A DNA stretch of 64,000 bases from Lonepinella koalarum (lineage in GTDB: Bacteria > Pseudomonadota > Gammaproteobacteria > Enterobacterales > Pasteurellaceae). Positions 11,641 to 20,607 of the stretch are shown here, piece after piece. The notes beneath the pieces are model-generated. The model saw only the letters and a list, made by a program, of their open reading frames with translations, ran no database searches and was not told the DNA's origin. Each line of letters starts with the position of its first letter. Position 1 is the first letter of the stretch. Where the stretch lies: contig JAUNED010000003.1 in NCBI GenBank assembly GCA_030525745.1, positions 1 through 64,000 on the forward strand, written 5' to 3'. Both the position numbers and the translations under genes were made by a program.

Positions 11641-11967
11641 ATGATGGAAACTTTTACTGAAATTACTCCGCAACAGGCTTGGCAAATGATTAATGAAGAG
11701 GATGCTATATTGGTGGATGTGCGTGATATACAGCGCTTTTCCCTCAGCCGTCCACAAGGCGCATTCCATTTAACCAATCACAGTTATGCGGATTTCAAAG
11801 ACGAATATGATTTTGATCAGCCTGTGATTGTGAGTTGTTATCATGGTGTCAGTAGCCAAAGTGTTGCACAATTTTTGGTGGAACAAGGTTACGAACGTGT
11901 TTATAGCGTGAAAGGAGGCTTTGAAGGTTGGGTTCGAGCCGAATTACCTGTTGAAACAGGTTATTAA
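11641..11967 (+). CDS. glpE: Thiosulfate sulfurtransferase GlpE
   Basis: Single-domain rhodanese that transfers sulfur from thiosulfate to acceptors such as cyanide or thioredoxin. The 108-residue product has the active-site loop SCYHGVSSQ, with the catalytic cysteine followed by HGxSS as in E. coli GlpE, and the [16 protein letters not shown] entry motif. It starts MM, so the second ATG at 11644 is an alternative. glpG follows after the intervening opposite-strand gene, echoing the enterobacterial glpEG pairing. Confidence 0.93.
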   Translation: MMETFTEITPQQAWQMINEEDAILVDVRDIQRFSLSRPQGAFHLTNHSYADFKDEYDFDQPVIVSCYHGVSSQSVAQFLVEQGYERVYSVKGGFEGWVRAELPVETGY

Positions 11968-12293
11968 TTAAAACCTCTCACTGCGATATAAATAACGATT
12001 AACCAAAAGACTAACGCACTGATAATTAATGATTTTTTTGCTTTTTTCGGGTTGCGTTGGTTTAATTTGAATAAAATTCGGGCAATAATGCCAAGAATGA
12101 ACGGATACGTCCATAAAAATACAGACATTCCCACCATTTCTCCATAATTCAATTCCGAGTTTTTCATTAAATTAGGTGAAATCAATAATGCCAATGGCCA
12201 CAATACGATAGGCCAGCAAAATCTTCCTAATGACCAACTAAAAGGGTCAAATCCTCTGGGCATTTTTGGCGTATCTTTTTCTTTGTATTGCAT
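11964..12293 (-). CDS. Small membrane protein of unknown function
   Basis: The 109-residue product has about three hydrophobic segments (near residues 24-38, 52-72 and 88-105) and a basic loop (RNPKKAKKS). I do not recognise a characterised family; it resembles small inner-membrane proteins conserved in Pasteurellaceae. It is convergent with glpE, overlapping its stop by 4 bp, and divergent from glpG. No function is proposed. Confidence 0.75.
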   Translation of the reverse strand: MQYKEKDTPKMPRGFDPFSWSLGRFCWPIVLWPLALLISPNLMKNSELNYGEMVGMSVFLWTYPFILGIIARILFKLNQRNPKKAKKSLIISALVFWLIVIYIAVRGFN

Positions 12294-12340
12294 AAATTGA
12301 ACCTTATAATGGGGAAAATAAAACGGAAGGAATATAGCAA

Positions 12341-12943
12341 ATGCAAGAATTAATGGAAAGTCGAAGTATAAATTTTTATCGTAAATTCGTTGAAAATGGC
12401 AAATTTACCTTATTTTTGACCGCACTTTGTGCCTTAGTTTATTTATTTCAATCTTTAGGTTGGGAAAAAGAAATTATGCTTTTATTCCATTATCCGCTTT
12501 TTTGGGGCGATGAAACGGAAATTTGGCGTTATTTTTCCCATAGTTTTGTCCATTTATCCCAATGGCATATTTTATTTAATTTATCTTGGTGGTGGATTTT
12601 CGGTGGTGCGATAGAACAGCGATTTGGCACTTTCAAACTTATTTTATTATTTTTATTCTCTGCCGTACTTAGTGGTGTGGCAGAAAATGAAGCTAGCGGT
12701 CCGCTGTTTTTCGGTTTATCCGGTGTGGTGTATGCAGTTTTGGGATTTGTATTTATCTTAGATAAATTCAGCAAAAAGACTTTTTTTAACTTACCTCAAG
12801 GTTTCTTCACTATGCTATTAGTGGGGATTGCATTCGGTTTTATTAGCCCTTTAATAGGTATTCAAATGGGTAATGCTGCACATATTTCCGGCTTAATTGT
12901 AGGTATTATTGCGGCTTTTATACAATTAAAAACAATGAAATAA
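12341..12943 (+). CDS. glpG: Rhomboid intramembrane serine protease GlpG
   Basis: Cleaves transmembrane substrates in the inner membrane. The 200-residue product has six hydrophobic helices, the HSFVHLSQWHILFNL motif, catalytic Ser127 in GLSGVVYA and catalytic His181 in NAAHISG. It lacks the cytoplasmic N-terminal domain of E. coli GlpG, as in the short H. influenzae enzyme. GGAAGGA precedes the chosen ATG; a second ATG four codons later is possible. Confidence 0.95.
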   Translation: MQELMESRSINFYRKFVENGKFTLFLTALCALVYLFQSLGWEKEIMLLFHYPLFWGDETEIWRYFSHSFVHLSQWHILFNLSWWWIFGGAIEQRFGTFKLILLFLFSAVLSGVAENEASGPLFFGLSGVVYAVLGFVFILDKFSKKTFFNLPQGFFTMLLVGIAFGFISPLIGIQMGNAAHISGLIVGIIAAFIQLKTMK

Positions 12944-13009
12944 ATTTGCTGAAAGATAGGGGCTTATTTTAGAATGCCTCAGCGACCTTTTTATTAAAGA
13001 GAATAAAAA

Positions 13010-14545
13010 ATGATTAATTTAAGCCAACAACCTAGTGGAAACGATTATTTGCGTGCTGTACTCAGTTCTAAAGTCTATGAATTGGCTCAAGTGACACCAT
13101 TACAACCAATGGCAAAACTTTCCGAGCGTTTAGGTAATGAAATTTTTGTGAAACGGGAAGACCGTCAGCCTGTACATAGTTTCAAATTGCGCGGGGCTTA
13201 CGCAATGATTTCCGGTTTGACCAATGAGCAGAAAAAAGCCGGTGTTATTGCAGCTTCTGCAGGTAATCATGCTCAAGGTGTAGCACTTTCAGCAAAAAAT
13301 TTAGGTTTAAAAGCCTTAATAGTGATGCCGCAAAATACACCCAGTATTAAAGTAGATGCTGTGCGTGGTTTTGGTGGCGAAGTGTTGTTGCACGGAGCTA
13401 ATTTTGATGAAGCTAAAGCTAAAGCTATTGAATTGGCAGAAAGCAAAAAAATGACATTTATTCCGCCTTTTGATCACCCTGCGGTAATTGCCGGACAAGG
13501 TTCATTGGCAATGGAATTATTACAACAAAATAGCCGTATTAACCGTATTTTCGTGCCGGTTGGTGGAGGTGGTTTAATTGCAGGTATTGCCGTATTAATT
13601 AAACAATTGATGCCTGAAATTAAAGTCATTGGTGTAGAAAGTAAAGATTCGGCCTGTTTATATGCTGCGTTAAAAGCCGGCAAACCTATGGATTTAGAGC
13701 GTGTGGGACTATTTGCCGATGGTGTTGCTGTTAAACGAATTGGCGAAGAGACTTTCCGACTGTGCCAGCAATATGTAGATGATGTAATATTGGTAGACAG
13801 TGATGAAATTTGTGCTGCCATGAAAGATATGTTTGAAAATGTGCGAGCTGTGTCTGAACCTTCAGGGGCATTATCTTTGGCCGGTCTTAAAAAATATGTA
13901 AAACAACATAATATTCAAGGTGAAAACTTAGTTAATGTGCTTTCCGGTGCCAATTTAAATTTCCATACATTGCGTTATGTATCTGAACGTTGTGAATTAG
14001 GTGAAAAACAAGAAGCGTTATTTGCAGTGACGATTCCGGAACAACGAGGTAGTTTTTTGCAATTTTGTCGCTCATTAGGTGATTATGCAGTAACCGAATT
14101 TAAATACCGTTATGCGGATGAAGACCAAGCAGATATTTTCGTAGGTGTTCGTTTATCAGGTGAAGCACAAAAACAACATATTCTTAACCAACTTAGTCAA
14201 GGTGGCTATGATGTGCAGGACTTATCCAATGACGATATAGCTAAGACTCATATTAGGTATATGATTGGCGGACGTTCTTCTTGTGGATTAAACGAGCGTT
14301 TATACAGTTTTGAATTTCCTGAACAAAAAGGGGCTTTACTGAAGTTTTTGGAAAAATTAGGCACAACTAATGCTAATATTTCCTTATTCCATTATCGCGG
14401 TCATGGGGCTGATTATGGTAATGTATTGGCCGGTTTTCAAATAGAAGATAATGAATTAGATTTGTTTAATAAACAGTTAGCTGAAATCGGCTATCTTTAT
14501 CAAGATGTCACAGAAAGCCCGGCATATCGCTATTTTTTATCTTAA
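13010..14545 (+). CDS. ilvA: Threonine deaminase (biosynthetic)
   Basis: PLP enzyme converting threonine to 2-oxobutyrate, the first step of isoleucine synthesis. The 511-residue product has the PLP lysine (Lys59) in HSFKLRGAY and the phosphate-binding GGGGL loop near residue 185. Two C-terminal ACT-like regulatory domains (about 325-510) mark the allosteric biosynthetic form rather than the short catabolic TdcB. Other ilv genes are not adjacent. It converges with the next gene, overlapping by 4 bp. Confidence 0.97.
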   Translation: MINLSQQPSGNDYLRAVLSSKVYELAQVTPLQPMAKLSERLGNEIFVKREDRQPVHSFKLRGAYAMISGLTNEQKKAGVIAASAGNHAQGVALSAKNLGLKALIVMPQNTPSIKVDAVRGFGGEVLLHGANFDEAKAKAIELAESKKMTFIPPFDHPAVIAGQGSLAMELLQQNSRINRIFVPVGGGGLIAGIAVLIKQLMPEIKVIGVESKDSACLYAALKAGKPMDLERVGLFADGVAVKRIGEETFRLCQQYVDDVILVDSDEICAAMKDMFENVRAVSEPSGALSLAGLKKYVKQHNIQGENLVNVLSGANLNFHTLRYVSERCELGEKQEALFAVTIPEQRGSFLQFCRSLGDYAVTEFKYRYADEDQADIFVGVRLSGEAQKQHILNQLSQGGYDVQDLSNDDIAKTHIRYMIGGRSSCGLNERLYSFEFPEQKGALLKFLEKLGTTNANISLFHYRGHGADYGNVLAGFQIEDNELDLFNKQLAEIGYLYQDVTESPAYRYFLS

Positions 14546-15132
14546 TCCGATAAGTCATTCATCGCATTAATCAGCCTAATTTCGTCAAAATTTTCTATAT
14601 CTTCGACGAAAATAGGCTGTTCTTTTATTTTTCCCTGAGCAAGTAAAAATTGCCGTTGTGTGCCATTTAAGAGAGGTTCATCGGGTGTGAACCAATTTTT
14701 TCCTTGCCGAAAAATTAAATTACCGATACTGCAATCTGTGACTTTCCCGTTTTTAATAATCATGATTTCATCGCAATCCTGTTTTTGTTCCAACAAGGCA
14801 TTCAATAAAACACGATCTTGGTATTTCAAAGCATAATCAATATGATCACAAATAACAGGTTGAAAATTGCGGTAACTTTTTCTTTCATAAGGAAAAAATT
14901 GAATTTGTAGGCTTTTTGCATTATAAGCAATACGGCAACGCACCAATGGCTGCAAAAGTGCGGTAGAAAAGCCTGATATTTTATGAATTTCCGTCAAAAG
15001 ATCGTAAATTTTTACCGCACTTTTTCTGTAAAACACCGCAAGGCTTTGCTCATAACGTTGCTGATGTAATGCCATATTTTGCAACTGCCCATTTTCCAAG
15101 CAAATGGTTTCAAAAAGAGGAAAATCCATCAT
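14542..15132 (-). CDS. Aminotransferase class IV protein, probable aminodeoxychorismate lyase
   Basis: The 196-residue product is a short class IV PLP-fold protein (motifs FETICLENGQLQNMALHQQR, GKVTDCSIGNLIF, LLNGTQRQFLL). Its ATG overlaps the pabB stop by 4 bp, so it is translated with pabB. That context suggests PabC activity, turning aminodeoxychorismate into p-aminobenzoate and pyruvate for folate synthesis. It is shorter than E. coli PabC (269), so the functional call is inferred from fold and linkage. Confidence 0.75.
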   Translation of the reverse strand: MMDFPLFETICLENGQLQNMALHQQRYEQSLAVFYRKSAVKIYDLLTEIHKISGFSTALLQPLVRCRIAYNAKSLQIQFFPYERKSYRNFQPVICDHIDYALKYQDRVLLNALLEQKQDCDEIMIIKNGKVTDCSIGNLIFRQGKNWFTPDEPLLNGTQRQFLLAQGKIKEQPIFVEDIENFDEIRLINAMNDLSD

Positions 15133-16130
15133 TTTTTCACCGCACTTTTATCTTGTTTATTCAGTGGAATATAGACTTTTTGCAATAATTCCGCATACTC
15201 ATCTTCTAAAATACTGTGTCTTGTAATGCCACCGCCACTGCGAAAATAATAGCGCTCGCTTTGTTGTTCAATAAAACGAATAGCGACCGCACTATGCATA
15301 TTTTCACCGTCAAACAGCCCGAAAACACCCGTATAATAACCTCGTTTACCTAATTCAGCCTGTTGAATAATTTCCACCGTTTTTTCTTTTGGTGCACCAC
15401 TAATAGAGCCAGCAGGTAATAAATTTGCCAATATCGACCCAATGTTTTCACGCCAATTTTCTGACAAATCACCAACAATCTCCGAACTTGTCTGCAAAAT
15501 CGCACCACGTTCTGTCATAATTTTATCTACATAACGAAAATGTTTGACCCGAATATTTTTTGCTACTATCGCTAAATCATTCCGCATTAAATCTACGATG
15601 GTGTAATGTTCCTGCTTTTCTTTTTCGTTATTCAGTAAAAGTTGCTCCGCATCGGGTAAGGTCGCATCGATAGTGCCTTTCATCGGGTAAGTATAGATTT
15701 GATTATTTTCCGTGCGAACAAAACATTCCGGCGAAAAACATACAAATTGATCTTTTACCCAGAGTTTATATTTTGCTTGGCTTTGATAAAAAATTTGTTC
15801 TAAAGAAAGATTAATTGAAATTTCAGTAGGATAAGTTAAATTCAATAAATAAGAATTGCCCTTTTGCAACTCATTTTGAACTAAAGAAAAACCCTTTTTA
15901 TATTCCGCCAAATTAAGAGGCATTTTTAGTAAATTTAGTGGTTCGGCAGAAAAATCAGTTCTTTTTTCTCTATTGCTGTGACCTAAAATATTAAAAAAAA
16001 CACCGCACTTTTTTGTTTCTTCAAGCGTAAATATCAAAGGTTTTTGTTGTTCAAAATCAATCACAAAGAAAAAAGCTTGGCGTTTTTTTCCATATTGATT
16101 AGCCTGTTGAATAAAATGCTTAAAATTCAT
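15129..16130 (-). CDS. pabB: Aminodeoxychorismate synthase component I
   Basis: Chorismate-binding enzyme making 4-amino-4-deoxychorismate with ammonia from PabA. The 333-residue product has the chorismate-binding core: YPMKGTID, VDLMRNDLAIVAK, SSEIVGDL, GSISGAPKEKTVEII and GYYTGVFGLF. The GAPK motif supports PabB over anthranilate synthase only in context. It lacks the longer N-terminal domain of E. coli PabB. Divergent from pabA across about 100 bp, so a shared regulatory region is likely. Confidence 0.88.
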   Translation of the reverse strand: MNFKHFIQQANQYGKKRQAFFFVIDFEQQKPLIFTLEETKKCGVFFNILGHSNREKRTDFSAEPLNLLKMPLNLAEYKKGFSLVQNELQKGNSYLLNLTYPTEISINLSLEQIFYQSQAKYKLWVKDQFVCFSPECFVRTENNQIYTYPMKGTIDATLPDAEQLLLNNEKEKQEHYTIVDLMRNDLAIVAKNIRVKHFRYVDKIMTERGAILQTSSEIVGDLSENWRENIGSILANLLPAGSISGAPKEKTVEIIQQAELGKRGYYTGVFGLFDGENMHSAVAIRFIEQQSERYYFRSGGGITRHSILEDEYAELLQKVYIPLNKQDKSAVKK

Positions 16131-16230
16131 AAAAAACCAAGTATAAAGAAATATTTTTAGGCAAATTATAGCCCAATTCGCGATAAATTCGATTATACTT
16201 TGACGGCAATATTCTTTTCATTCAATTTCT

Positions 16231-16803
16231 ATGCAAAAACGCTTGTTATTAATCGATAATCAGGATTCTTTTACCTACAATTTAGTGGATTTAATCCGCC
16301 GTTTAGAGGTACCTTTTGAGGTTATCAGCGTAGAAAATCTGCCTCAGTTTGATTTAGATAAATTCAGTCACCTGATTATATCTCCCGGTCCGGATGTGCC
16401 TTCCGCCTACCCGCAAACTTTCGCAATGTTAAAAAAATATCACACCCAAAAATCCATTTTAGGTGTTTGTTTGGGGCATCAAACTCTGTGTGAGTTTTTT
16501 GGTGGAAGTTTATATAACTTGAAAGAAGTTAGACATGGTCAGGCAAAACGTTTAAAAGTGCGGTCAAATTCATCATTGTTTTGCTATTTGCCGAAGGAAT
16601 TTAATGTAGGCTTATACCATTCTTGGGCGGTTAATCCCTCAGATTTTCCCGCAGAATTAACTATTTCAGCTACTTGTAGCGATGAAATTATCATGGCTTT
16701 TGAACATAAAACTTTGCCTATTTTCGGCGTACAATTTCACCCGGAATCCTATATTTCAGAGTATGGATTAGAGATTTTACAAAATTTTTTAAAAATACTG
16801 TAA
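16231..16803 (+). CDS. pabA: Aminodeoxychorismate synthase component II, glutamine amidotransferase
   Basis: Class I glutamine amidotransferase supplying ammonia to PabB. The 190-residue product has the catalytic Cys80 in GVCLGHQTL and the His-Glu pair in VQFHPES. The N-terminus (LLIDNQDSFTYNLVDLIRR) is typical of PabA/TrpG. Linkage to pabB and the PabC-like gene, with no trp genes nearby, favours PabA. It is transcribed away from pabB. Some Pasteurellaceae annotations name it as a TrpG-like protein. Confidence 0.88.
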   Translation: MQKRLLLIDNQDSFTYNLVDLIRRLEVPFEVISVENLPQFDLDKFSHLIISPGPDVPSAYPQTFAMLKKYHTQKSILGVCLGHQTLCEFFGGSLYNLKEVRHGQAKRLKVRSNSSLFCYLPKEFNVGLYHSWAVNPSDFPAELTISATCSDEIIMAFEHKTLPIFGVQFHPESYISEYGLEILQNFLKIL

Positions 16804-16885
16804 ATAAAAACAATTAAAGTATCAATAAGTTAAATTTAAAAACTGGAATAACGATCACATTTTTAACAAAAAATGAAAATTTTTC

Positions 16886-16913
16886 TTGATACTGTATATT
16901 GAAACAGATAATA
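16886..16913 (+). promoter_or_regulatory. recA promoter with LexA (SOS) box
   Basis: A -35 TTGATA at 16886-16891 runs straight into CTGTATATTGAAACAG (16892-16907), a CTG-N10-CAG LexA box, followed by a -10-like ATAATA (16908-16913). This is the same overlap of -35, operator and -10 as in the E. coli recA promoter, so LexA binding should block polymerase. Damage-inducible expression is inferred. Confidence 0.88.
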
Positions 16914-16954
16914 TACACCTAAATTCAGCCACAGCTAAAAAAAGGAACATTAAA

Positions 16955-18022
16955 ATGGCAAGCAAAGAAGATAAAGCAAAAGCACTGGAAGCCGCACTAG
17001 GACAAATTGAGAAACAATTTGGTAAAGGTGCGTTAATGAAATTAGGCGATAAGCCGGATATGGATGTAGATGTCATTTCTACCGGTTCTATCGGCTTGGA
17101 CGTTGCTTTGGGTATCGGTGGTTTGCCGATGGGACGTATTGTAGAAATTTATGGCCCAGAATCTTCCGGTAAAACTACATTAACGCTTTCTGTAATTGCG
17201 CAAGCACAAAAAGCAGGTAAAGTCTGTGCTTTTATTGATGCAGAACATGCACTTGACCCGATTTATGCAGCGAAATTAGGTGTAGATGTGAAAGAATTGT
17301 TCGTTTCCCAACCGGATAATGGAGAACAAGCCTTAGAAATTTGTGACGCTTTGGTGCGTTCTGGTGCAATTGATGTGATTATTGTGGATTCTGTGGCAGC
17401 ATTAACACCAAAGGCAGAAATCGAAGGGGATATGGGGGATTCTCATGTTGGCTTACAAGCACGCTTAATGTCCCAAGCCTTGCGTAAATTAACAGGTCAA
17501 ATTAAAAACTCTAACTGCTTGGTGGTATTCATCAACCAAATCCGTATGAAAATTGGTGTGATGTTTGGTAATCCGGAGACTACGACCGGCGGTAATGCAT
17601 TGAAATTCTATTCTTCCGTGCGTTTGGATATTCGTCGTGTAGGTGCTGTGAAAAACGGCGATGAATTAATAGGCAATGAAACTCGTGTTAAAGTCGTGAA
17701 AAACAAATTAGCCGCACCATTCCGCCAAGTAGATTTCCAAATTATGTATGGTGAAGGTATTTCTAAGAACGGTGAATTAATTGAAATCGGTGTCAAACAC
17801 AAATTAGTGAATAAATCCGGTGCTTGGTTCTCTTATAACGGTGAAAAAATCGGGCAAGGTAAAACCAATGCAATGAAATGGTTAGCAGACCATCCTGAAA
17901 TTGCAAGCGAATTGGAAGCAAAAATCCGTGTAGAATTATTGGCTAACCCGGAACAAACATTTATTGCGGAAGTTTCCGGTGAAGATAATGAGTTTGATGA
18001 AGATAATTTTGATATGGAATAA
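16955..18022 (+). CDS. recA: Recombinase RecA
   Basis: ATP-dependent strand-exchange protein and LexA co-protease; in this naturally competent family it also integrates taken-up DNA. The 355-residue product has Walker [10 protein letters not shown], the MAW-type [13 protein letters not shown], and an acidic C-terminal tail ([13 protein letters not shown]). The open frame extends 23 codons upstream across the promoter; I chose ATG 16955, which gives MASKEDKAK, with AAAGGAA before it. recX follows after a terminator-like hairpin. Confidence 0.99.
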   Translation: MASKEDKAKALEAALGQIEKQFGKGALMKLGDKPDMDVDVISTGSIGLDVALGIGGLPMGRIVEIYGPESSGKTTLTLSVIAQAQKAGKVCAFIDAEHALDPIYAAKLGVDVKELFVSQPDNGEQALEICDALVRSGAIDVIIVDSVAALTPKAEIEGDMGDSHVGLQARLMSQALRKLTGQIKNSNCLVVFINQIRMKIGVMFGNPETTTGGNALKFYSSVRLDIRRVGAVKNGDELIGNETRVKVVKNKLAAPFRQVDFQIMYGEGISKNGELIEIGVKHKLVNKSGAWFSYNGEKIGQGKTNAMKWLADHPEIASELEAKIRVELLANPEQTFIAEVSGEDNEFDEDNFDME

Positions 18023-18050
18023 CAAATAATTTTTAATGTTAAACAAGTAC

Positions 18051-18096
18051 AAAAGTGCGGTGCAAAAACTCAAGATTTTTTGACCGCACTTTTTAT
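18051..18096 (+). terminator. Uptake-signal dyad terminator between recA and recX
   Basis: Two uptake-signal cores in inverted orientation form a perfect 11-bp stem: AAAAGTGCGGT (18051-18061) with ACCGCACTTTT (18083-18093), with a 21-base loop, ending in a T-rich stretch. It would reduce read-through into recX, matching the low RecX level needed for a RecA inhibitor. Confidence 0.75.
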
Positions 18097-18125
18097 TTTA
18101 ATTCATAGATTATTAAGGATAACAA

Positions 18126-18578
18126 ATGGCCTCATTGGCATTAAATTATATTATCGGGTTACTTGCCAGACGTGAACACAGCGAATTTGAAATCCGTTGC
18201 AAAATGCAACAAAAAGCCTTTTCAGAAGAAGAAATAGAGCAGGTTATTCTACATTGCCAACAAAAAGGTTGGCAAAACGATAAACGTTTTGCAGAAAATT
18301 TTTTGCGTTTTAGAGCATCCAAAGGTTATGGAGCCAATCGAATTCGCCAAGAATTAGTGCAATTAAAGGGAGTTTCGTCTGAAATTATTGATGAAGTATT
18401 AATAGAAAGCGAAATTGATTGGTCGGAAATTGCATTATCCGTATTAAGTAAGAAATTTCCTATTTATAGACAAAAACAGTCTCCAAAAGACAAACAAAAA
18501 ATCTGGCGTTATATGCTCTCTCATGGATTTTATTCAGAAGAGTTTGCTGATTTTGTAGGAAATTTAGACGATGAATAA
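18126..18578 (+). CDS. recX: Regulatory protein RecX
   Basis: Modulator that caps or inhibits RecA filaments. The 150-residue product has the repeated three-helix RecX pattern: LARREHSEFEIRCKM, CQQKGWQNDKRFAENFLRFRASKGYGANRIRQEL and KKFPIYRQKQSPKDKQKIWRYMLSHGF. Length is normal. It is 103 bp downstream of recA in the same direction; the dyad between them suggests partial termination. Confidence 0.95.
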   Translation: MASLALNYIIGLLARREHSEFEIRCKMQQKAFSEEEIEQVILHCQQKGWQNDKRFAENFLRFRASKGYGANRIRQELVQLKGVSSEIIDEVLIESEIDWSEIALSVLSKKFPIYRQKQSPKDKQKIWRYMLSHGFYSEEFADFVGNLDDE

Positions 18579-18660
18579 AAAATAAGCTAATGAAGCCTAG
18601 AAGTGAGCACCTGAAATTAGACTATCTATGAATTAATTTTAGTGCCATTCTAAATTGTCA

Positions 18661-18686
18661 AAACAGCTCATGCTTGAGCTGTTTTT
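18661..18686 (+). terminator. Intrinsic terminator downstream of recX
   Basis: Perfect 10-bp stem AAACAGCTCA / TGAGCTGTTT with a TGCT loop, followed by T residues. It lies about 80 bp after the recX stop. The rest of the gap 18579-18791 shows no gene that I can support. Confidence 0.8.
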
Positions 18687-18791
18687 AAAGTAAGGTAATA
18701 GTGTTTTACAATAGGGACTTAAACTCAAATGCCGATTTTAAAACAATTAGTTAAAGAGAGGTATTTGTTATCAATGACCCTAGAATAACCT

Positions 18792-20162
18792 TTATTTCCC
18801 AATACAAAACGAGCTGAAAATATTCCCTAATAGGTCATCTGAGGTAAATTGTCCGGTGATTTCACTTAAGTGTTTTTGTACAAGACGGAGTTCTTCAGCA
18901 AGCAACTCACCGGCAAAAAATTGAGTGAGTTGAATATGACCGTTTTGTAAATGTTGAGCGGCATTCTCCAAAGCTTCCAAATGGCGACGACGTGCTAAAA
19001 ATCCACCTTCGCTTCCAGATTGGTAGCCCATTGTTTGTTTTAAATGCTCGCGCAGTAGATCTATACCTTGCTGTTTTTGTGCTGACAAACGAATTGTAAT
19101 ATAGCCGTTTTCCTTTGTTTCACCTACAGTTTCACCACTTAAATCCGTTTTATTACGAATAATTGTAATTGGCAGATTTTGTGGTAATTTCTGTAAAAAT
19201 TCTGACTGTATTTTTTCAATTTCTAAACTGTCTTGATCTGAACTATCAAGCATCAACAAAACCCTATCTGCCTGCTCAATTTCATGCCATGCACGGGTAA
19301 TGCCAATGCGTTCTACTTCATCTGTGGCATCTCTTAAACCCGCTGTATCAATAATATGCAATGGCATCCCATCAATATGAATATGTTCTCGTAATACATC
19401 ACGGGTTGTACCGGCAATGTCAGTAACAATTGCTGCTTCACGCCCGGCTAAAGCATTAAGCAGACTTGATTTACCTGCATTTGGACGACCTGCAATAACT
19501 ACTTTCATCCCTTCGCGTAAAATCGATCCTTGTTTTGCTTCAGCTCTTACAAGATCTACTTGAGCGATAATATTATTGAGTAGTGCTTCAATTTTACCGT
19601 CCGCAAGAAAATCAATTTCTTCATCGGGAAAATCAATAGCTGCTTCTACATAAGTACGCAAATAAATAACTTGTTCTACTAATCGATTGATTTTATTTGA
19701 AAATTCTCCTTGCAAGGATTTTAACGCTGAACGAGCAGCTTGTTCGGAAGTCGCATCAATCAAATCCGCAATAGCTTCTGCTTGAGCTAAATCTAATTTA
19801 TCGTTTAAAAATGCCTGTTCAGAAAACTCACCGGGTTTGGCCAAGCGAATCCCTTGGACTTGTAAAATCCGTTTTAACAGTAAATCTAAAACGATTTGTC
19901 CACCATGTCCTTGTAATTCCAATACATCTTCGCCGGTGAAGGAATTCGGTGATTTAAAAAATAAGGCGATTCCCTGATCTAAAGTGCTACCGTCAATATC
20001 TTGAAATGGCAAGTAATTAGCAATTCGAGGTTTTAATTCTTTGCCTAGTACTGTTTTTGCCACTTTCATCGCTAAGGGGCCGGATACCCGCAAAATGCCT
20101 ACACCACCACGCCCAATAGGTGTTGCTTGTGCCACAATAGTGTCTTTCATCAAATCCGTCAT
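18792..20162 (-). CDS. mnmE: tRNA modification GTPase MnmE
   Basis: Works with MnmG on wobble U34 of tRNA. The 456-residue product has the N-terminal formyl-THF-binding domain ([21 protein letters not shown]). The inserted G domain carries [12 protein letters not shown], the TRD switch (AGTTRDVL), DTAGLRD and NKTD, and the protein ends in the catalytic FCIGK. I kept the ATG at 20162 because TAGGAG lies seven bases before it; an ATG four codons later is an alternative. It lies two genes past yidC, as is usual apart from the small ORF between them. Confidence 0.97.
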   Translation of the reverse strand: MTDLMKDTIVAQATPIGRGGVGILRVSGPLAMKVAKTVLGKELKPRIANYLPFQDIDGSTLDQGIALFFKSPNSFTGEDVLELQGHGGQIVLDLLLKRILQVQGIRLAKPGEFSEQAFLNDKLDLAQAEAIADLIDATSEQAARSALKSLQGEFSNKINRLVEQVIYLRTYVEAAIDFPDEEIDFLADGKIEALLNNIIAQVDLVRAEAKQGSILREGMKVVIAGRPNAGKSSLLNALAGREAAIVTDIAGTTRDVLREHIHIDGMPLHIIDTAGLRDATDEVERIGITRAWHEIEQADRVLLMLDSSDQDSLEIEKIQSEFLQKLPQNLPITIIRNKTDLSGETVGETKENGYITIRLSAQKQQGIDLLREHLKQTMGYQSGSEGGFLARRRHLEALENAAQHLQNGHIQLTQFFAGELLAEELRLVQKHLSEITGQFTSDDLLGNIFSSFCIGK

Positions 20163-20220
20163 AAAACGCTCCTAAAACTCACCGCACTTTTTACCCTGAC
20201 AATAAAAATGCGGTCAATTT

Positions 20221-20559
20221 TTACTGAATTTCTTCAATTATAGAAGTTCCTATTTGTTGTTCTCCATCAAACCATTTCCAGCTTTCATATAATCGCAATT
20301 TACCATTGCTCAGGACTTCAATTTGACTTACACATTTTCCCATACGATTTTCTAATTTTTGGTTTAAATGTTGATAGGTAAATTCTATTTTATCCTTGGC
20401 AATAAATTTGCCTATAAGAAACCCTTTTACTATTTCACCTCCGACATATTCAGCCCAAATGATATTATCTTGCTGATAGTAGTAAAATAGCGTATTACTA
20501 TTTACCTCTCCATTTTCTGAATTATTGACGGAAATAAAAGTACGATGATGTAAATTCAT
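20221..20559 (-). CDS. Conserved hypothetical protein (often mislabelled N-acetylglutamate synthase)
   Basis: The 112-residue product begins FISVNNSENGEVNSNTLFYY, has WAEYVGGEIVKGFLIG and LRLYESWKWFDGE, and ends TSIIEEI. It resembles small proteins of Gram-negative and Gram-positive bacteria that databases label N-acetylglutamate synthase without support: there is no GNAT fold motif here. Predicted mostly beta. It sits between yidC and mnmE, genes that are normally neighbours, with a hairpin between it and yidC. Function unknown. Confidence 0.7.
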   Translation of the reverse strand: MNLHHRTFISVNNSENGEVNSNTLFYYYQQDNIIWAEYVGGEIVKGFLIGKFIAKDKIEFTYQHLNQKLENRMGKCVSQIEVLSNGKLRLYESWKWFDGEQQIGTSIIEEIQ

Positions 20560-20571
20560 TTTTTATCCTAA

Positions 20572-20601
20572 AATAAAAGGTATCTTCTGATACCTTTTAT
20601 T
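20572..20601 (-). terminator. Hairpin after yidC
   Basis: A perfect 13-bp AT-rich stem (arms 20572-20584 and 20589-20601; core AAAAGGTATC / GATACCTTTT) with a TTCT loop, six bases past the yidC stop. The minus-strand side after the stem is only moderately T-rich, so efficiency is uncertain. Confidence 0.65.
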
Positions 20602-20607
20602 GTTTTA

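Noticed and set aside
16886..16954. Upstream extension of recA
   Set aside because: The frame crosses the LexA box and promoter; ATG 16955 gives the conserved RecA N-terminus.
18579..18791. Possible insertion-sequence remnant after recX
   Set aside because: Apart from a clear terminator, the DNA shows no terminal inverted repeats, target duplication or transposase fragment that I can identify.
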